Shown here: in pieces, positions 60,392 through 64,000 of the stretch | How positions within the stretch are numbered: position 1 is the first letter of the stretch | How the letters are laid out: each line of letters starts with the position of its first letter | Assembly (NCBI RefSeq): GCF_000527135.1 | Contig: NZ_AZUP01000001.1 | Coordinates: 1,674,001-1,738,000, forward strand | Direction: 5' to 3' | DNA: 64,000 nt | Source: Methyloversatilis discipulorum | GTDB lineage: Bacteria > Pseudomonadota > Gammaproteobacteria > Burkholderiales > Rhodocyclaceae | Notes under the pieces: generated by a model | The model's input: only the letters and a program-made list of their open reading frames with translations | Databases searched by the model: none | Told to the model about the DNA's origin: nothing | Translations under genes and position numbers: made by a program

Positions 60392-61683
60392 GCCGCCACC
60401 TCCGACCAGCGCTTGAAGTAATCGGGGAAGGTCTTGGCCACGCAGCCCGGGTCCATGATGCGCACCGGCACACCACCCAGCGTAGCGAGCGAGAAGCACA
60501 TCGCCATCCGGTGATCGTCGTAGGTGTCGATGGCAGCACCCGGCGTCAGGGTCGCCGGCGGGGTGATGGCGAGATAATCGGCGCCCTCCTCGACAACGGC
60601 GCCCAGCTTGCGCAGTTCGATCGCCATCGCGGAAATGCGGTCGGTTTCCTTGACCCGCCAGCTGGCGATATTGCGCAGCCGGCTCGGGCCGTCGGCGAAC
60701 AGCGCGCAGATGGCCAGCGTCATCGCGGCATCCGGAATGTGATTCAGATCGAGATCGAAGGCGCGCAGACGACCGCCCTCGGGCGCGCGCGCCTCGATCC
60801 AGTTCGGGCCCATCGCCACCACGGCGCCCAGCTGTTCGAGTGCCTGCGCGAAGGCGACATCGCCCTGCACCGAGTCGCGACCGACGCCCTCGACACGCAT
60901 CGGGCCTCCGCCGATGGCGCCTGCGGCAAGGAAATACGACGCGGACGACGCGTCGCCCTCGACGAAGCACTCGCCGGGCGACACGTAACGTGCGCCGGCC
61001 GGCAGATTGATCGCCGCCCAGCCCTCACGCTCGGCGTTGACGCCGAACTGGCGCATCAGCGCCAGCGTGATGTCGACGTAGGGCTTGGAAATCAGCTCGC
61101 CCTCGACCTCGATGCGCACGGCGCGCCCAATCAGCGGCAAGGCCATCAGCAGCCCGGTCAGGAACTGGCTGGACACATCGCCGCGCACGCGCACCACCGG
61201 CACGTCGTTGATCTGCGCCGGATGGATGCGCAAGGGCGGAAAGCCGTCATTGCCCTCGTAGTCGATGCGGGCACCGACCTGGCGCAGCGCGTCGACCAGA
61301 TCGCCGATCGGCCGCTCATGCATGCGCGGCACGCCGTGCAGCCGGTACTCGCCGCCCATCAGCGCCAGCACGGCGGTGAGCGGACGGAAGGCGGTACCGG
61401 CATTGCCGAGGAACAGATCCGCCTTCTTGACCGGGAAACGACCACCGGTGCCACTGATGACGTAGTCGTCGCCACCGGCATGGCGCCAGTCCACGGACAG
61501 CGTGCGCAGCGCGTCGAGCATGCGATCGACGTCGTCCGACGACAGCAGGTCGTGCAGCAGCGTATCGCCCTCGGCCAGTGCGGCCAGCAGCAGCGCGCGG
61601 TTGGAAATGCTCTTGGAGCCGGGAAGCCGCAGCGTGCCGCGGGCGGACGATACGGGCGGGAGGTCGAGGAATTCGGTCTTCAT
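60388..61683 (-). CDS. aroA: 3-phosphoshikimate 1-carboxyvinyltransferase (EPSP synthase)
   Basis: A 431-residue enzyme. [20 protein letters not shown] is the phosphate-binding region, [20 protein letters not shown] is the second signature, and [20 protein letters not shown] and [15 protein letters not shown] are the C-terminal marks. It joins shikimate-3-phosphate and PEP in aromatic amino acid synthesis. It lies between tyrA and cmk. Confidence 0.98.
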   Translation of the reverse strand: MKTEFLDLPPVSSARGTLRLPGSKSISNRALLLAALAEGDTLLHDLLSSDDVDRMLDALRTLSVDWRHAGGDDYVISGTGGRFPVKKADLFLGNAGTAFRPLTAVLALMGGEYRLHGVPRMHERPIGDLVDALRQVGARIDYEGNDGFPPLRIHPAQINDVPVVRVRGDVSSQFLTGLLMALPLIGRAVRIEVEGELISKPYVDITLALMRQFGVNAEREGWAAINLPAGARYVSPGECFVEGDASSASYFLAAGAIGGGPMRVEGVGRDSVQGDVAFAQALEQLGAVVAMGPNWIEARAPEGGRLRAFDLDLNHIPDAAMTLAICALFADGPSRLRNIASWRVKETDRISAMAIELRKLGAVVEEGADYLAITPPATLTPGAAIDTYDDHRMAMCFSLATLGGVPVRIMDPGCVAKTFPDYFKRWSEVAA

Positions 61684-61719
61684 CGTGTTCGGACGGCGCC
61701 GGGGCGCCTCATGTTGTGT

Positions 61720-62598
61720 TCAGCCCTGGCGTTGCGCCCAGGCGGTACGTGCTTCGCGCGCGGTGCCGATCAGCACTTCGAGGCCGGCGGCGTCACCGGA
61801 TTCAATCAGTGCGCGGTAGCGTGCAAGTTCTGTTTCGTAGGCACTCAGTTCTGTCAGCAGCGCTTCGCGATTGGCGAAGAAGATGTCGCGCCACATTTCC
61901 GGATGACTGGCGGCGATGCGGGTGAAATCGCGAAAACCGCCGCCCGCAAGGTTGAAGATCTCCTCGGCGTTCGGACGCGCAGCCAGTTCCGACACCAGCG
62001 CGAAGGACAGCAGATGCGGCAGATGGCTGACCGACGCCAGCCAGCGGTCGTGGTGCTCCGGCGTGGTGACCGTCAGCAGTGCGCCGCAGGCCAGCCAGGC
62101 CTGGCGCACCAGTTCGATGGCCGCGCCGCCGTTCTCGGCCAGCGGCGTCAGCACGACGCGGCGCCGTTCGTACAGATCGGCACGCGCCGCCTGGGGTCCA
62201 CTCTTCTCGGCACCGGCGATCGGATGCCCGGGCACGAACTGACCCACACGGTCGCCGAAGCAGCGGCGGGCCGCCACGACGACGTCGCCCTTGGTGCTGC
62301 CGGCATCGGTGACCACGGTATGCGGCGACAGGTGGGGCAGCATCGCCGACATGACCGCGTCCATCTGGCCGACCGGCATCGCCAGCAGCACCAGGTCGGC
62401 GCCCGCGAGCGCCGCGGCCCAGTCGGATTCGGCGCGATCGATCAGGCCGAGCTCCAGCGCTTCGCGCTTGCTCTCGGCACTGCGGCCGACACCGACGATT
62501 TCCCCGACCTGGCCGGCACGGCGCAGTGCAGCGGCAAAGGAGCCGCCGATCAGGCCGACGCCGACGACGACCAGACGTCCGATCAGCGGTGCGCTCAC
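61720..62598 (-). CDS. tyrA: Prephenate/arogenate dehydrogenase
   Basis: A 292-residue protein from GTG at 62598, overlapping the hisC stop (GTGA). The NAD(P) site is VVVGVGLIGGSFAAALRRAG, VTDAGSTKGDVV and GHPIAGAEKSGP are the dehydrogenase signature, and LPHLLSFALV is the helical dimer domain. It converts prephenate (or arogenate) in Tyr synthesis. Confidence 0.96.
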   Translation of the reverse strand: MSAPLIGRLVVVGVGLIGGSFAAALRRAGQVGEIVGVGRSAESKREALELGLIDRAESDWAAALAGADLVLLAMPVGQMDAVMSAMLPHLSPHTVVTDAGSTKGDVVVAARRCFGDRVGQFVPGHPIAGAEKSGPQAARADLYERRRVVLTPLAENGGAAIELVRQAWLACGALLTVTTPEHHDRWLASVSHLPHLLSFALVSELAARPNAEEIFNLAGGGFRDFTRIAASHPEMWRDIFFANREALLTELSAYETELARYRALIESGDAAGLEVLIGTAREARTAWAQRQG

Positions 62599-63692
62599 GC
62601 CAGCGCCTTCTTCAGTGCGTCGATGAAGCGTGCGTTCTCGGCTTCGAGGCCGATCGACACCCGCAGCCACTCGGGCATCGCATAGCCGGCAATCGGCCGC
62701 ACGATGACGCCCTGCTCCAGCAGCCGGCGGTTGACGGCTGCACCGTCACCGGCGCGGAAGGCGATGAAGTTGCCGTAGGAGCGGATGTAGCCGATGCCAG
62801 CCGCGTCGAAGAAGGCTTCCATCTGCTTCAGGCCGGCCGCGTTCAGTTCGGCCGAGCGGCGCACGAAGTCCTGGTCCGCCAATGCGGCGACGGCAGCCGC
62901 CAGACCGACGTTGGTGACGTTGAAGGGCTGACGCACCCGATTGAGCAGGTCTATCACGTCCGGCTGGCCAATGCCATAGCCAACGCGCAGACCGGCCAGA
63001 CCATAGGCCTTGGAGAAGGTGCGCGACACCAGCAGGTTCGGGTAACGCTCGAGCCAGCGGGCGCTGTCGTAGGCGAGATGTGAAGGCAGGTACTCGCTGT
63101 AGGCCTCGTCCAGCACCACCAGCACGTCGCGCGGCACGGCGGCGACAAAACGCTCCAGCGCGCCGGCCTCGATGAAAGTACCGGTCGGATTGTTCGGGTT
63201 GGCGATGAACACCACGCGCGTGTCGTCGCGGATGGCCGCGCGCATCGCGTCGAGATCGCAGCCATAGTCGAGCGCCGGCACTTCGATGCCGGTGGCACCG
63301 GCCGCCAGCGTGGCCAGCGGATAGACGGCGAAGGCATGCTTCGAATAGACGGCGCTGCTGCCCGGGCCGAGCAGCGCGCGGGCGACCATTTCGAGAATGT
63401 CGTTCGAACCGTTGCCGAGCACGATCTGGTTCATCGCGACATCGTGATGACGCGACACGGCCTGCTTCAGGTCGAAACCGTTGCCATCCGGATAGCGCGG
63501 CACTTCGGCAATCGCCGCCACCGCGGCCGCCCTGGCCTTGTCGCTCATGCCGAGCGGATTCTCGTTGGACGCCAGCTTGACGATGCCGGCCTCGTCCAGC
63601 GCCATCTCTCGGGCCAGCTCGGAAATCGGCTTGCCCGGCTGGTAAGGGGAAATCGAACGGATGTGCGCCGAAGCGCGATCGAAGACGCTCAT
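62595..63692 (-). CDS. hisC: Histidinol-phosphate / aromatic aminotransferase
   Basis: A 365-residue fold-type I PLP enzyme. NENPLGMS and LGNGSNDILEMVARALL are N-terminal marks, NPNNPTGTFI binds the cofactor, DEAYSEYL and SRTFSKAYGLAGLRVGYG hold the PLP Lys. Located between pheA and tyrA it is the HisC2-type copy that probably also transaminates phenylpyruvate or prephenate. Confidence 0.93.
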   Translation of the reverse strand: MSVFDRASAHIRSISPYQPGKPISELAREMALDEAGIVKLASNENPLGMSDKARAAAVAAIAEVPRYPDGNGFDLKQAVSRHHDVAMNQIVLGNGSNDILEMVARALLGPGSSAVYSKHAFAVYPLATLAAGATGIEVPALDYGCDLDAMRAAIRDDTRVVFIANPNNPTGTFIEAGALERFVAAVPRDVLVVLDEAYSEYLPSHLAYDSARWLERYPNLLVSRTFSKAYGLAGLRVGYGIGQPDVIDLLNRVRQPFNVTNVGLAAAVAALADQDFVRRSAELNAAGLKQMEAFFDAAGIGYIRSYGNFIAFRAGDGAAVNRRLLEQGVIVRPIAGYAMPEWLRVSIGLEAENARFIDALKKALA

Positions 63693-64000
63693 GAACTGCT
63701 CACGGAAACGGGGTAGGAACCGAGCACCTTCAACGAACCGGCCTCGGCACGGATGCGTGAGAGTGCTTCGCTCACCGCGGGTTCGCTCTGGTGACCTTCG
63801 ATATCGACATAGAACACGTACTGCCAGCCACCGTTGCCAAAGCCGCGCACCGGCCGCGACTGCAGCTTGGTCATGCTGACGCCCTGCTCGGCCAGCGGTT
63901 GAAGCAGACGCACGACAGCGCCCGACTTGTTCTGCACGGTGAAGATCATCGAGGTCTTGTCGCGTCCGGACGGGCCGGCATCGTGTTCGCCGATCACCAG
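63689..64000 (-). CDS. pheA: Prephenate dehydratase / chorismate mutase, C-terminal part
   Basis: Only the last 103 codons are in the window, and the 5' part is beyond the right edge. The visible segment is the ACT regulatory domain: SMIFTVQNKSGAVVRLLQPL binds the ligand loop, and the usual ESRP is QSRP here (KLQSRPVRGFGN). The C terminus is VLGSYPVSVSSS. The stop overlaps the hisC start (ATGA). The Phe-binding motif variant could affect feedback control. Confidence 0.93.
   Translation of the reverse strand: MVIGEHDAGPSGRDKTSMIFTVQNKSGAVVRLLQPLAEQGVSMTKLQSRPVRGFGNGGWQYVFYVDIEGHQSEPAVSEALSRIRAEAGSLKVLGSYPVSVSSS

Noticed and set aside
57874-62685. Plus-strand open frames of 675 and 724 residues opposite rpsA and aroA-tyrA
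   Set aside because: Mirror translations of conserved genes; repeated motifs in them only reflect the S1 repeats on the other strand.

Overview
The window joins the integrase-proximal 42 kb of a lambda-like (siphovirus) prophage to about 22 kb of a high-GC betaproteobacterial chromosome. The host assignment rests on two conserved gene blocks: thrS-infC-rpmI-rplT-pheS-pheT-ihfA-merR, and pheA-hisC-tyrA-aroA-cmk-rpsA-ihfB-lapA-lapB-rfaE1. The second is the usual betaproteobacterial order. A Rhodocyclales-type host fits the gene content and composition, but I cannot name a species from this sequence.

Prophage, 1 to about 42,112. The left end lies outside the window, inside the tape measure gene. 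From 20,843 down to 1 on the minus strand runs the packaging and morphogenesis operon: small terminase, ParB-like protein, DNA methylase, a 23-residue Cys peptide, a radical SAM enzyme, large terminase, a Mor-like regulator, four small accessory genes, gpW, portal, protease/scaffold, decoration protein, major capsid, FII-like connector, tail terminator, three virion-surface genes, major tail protein, G/GT tail chaperones and tape measure. Two classical lambda recoding devices are visible: a TTTTTTC -1 slip for G/GT, and an in-frame internal scaffold start in the protease gene. A primase/helicase (21,150-23,573) sits beside a 270-bp intergenic region packed with TGTGCAGGG repeats in both orientations, which is a candidate replication origin. 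A displaced gpZ-like gene and a CII-like gene follow. The immunity region (25,322-26,129) has divergent Cro-like and CI-like genes around two ATAGCNNTGCTWT operators. Two more copies of this operator overlap the promoter of the plus-strand early operon.

The early operon (26,939-42,045, plus strand) holds some thirty tightly overlapping genes. They include winged-helix and membrane proteins, a P-loop ATPase, a DUF2303 protein, a degenerate N6-methylase, a dATP/dGTP pyrophosphohydrolase-like protein, a large m5C methylase, an HD phosphohydrolase, a DUF5131 radical-SAM-like protein, an excisionase-like protein and a tyrosine integrase. The integrase abuts the 3' end of tRNA-Pro(GGG), the inferred attachment site. 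No lysis genes, CRISPR arrays, rRNA or insertion sequences were seen.

Chromosome, 42,112-64,000, all minus strand. Transcription runs from pheA (cut by the right edge) through aromatic amino acid synthesis, CMP kinase, S1, IHF-beta, LapAB, the heptose kinase RfaE1, a ComEA-like protein, CysM, the YdbH-YnbE-YdbL envelope set and a 3'-5' exonuclease. It then passes tRNA-Val(GAC) and the thrS-to-merR translation operon, and ends at tRNA-Pro. infC appears to start at AUC, the non-canonical start expected for IF3 autoregulation.
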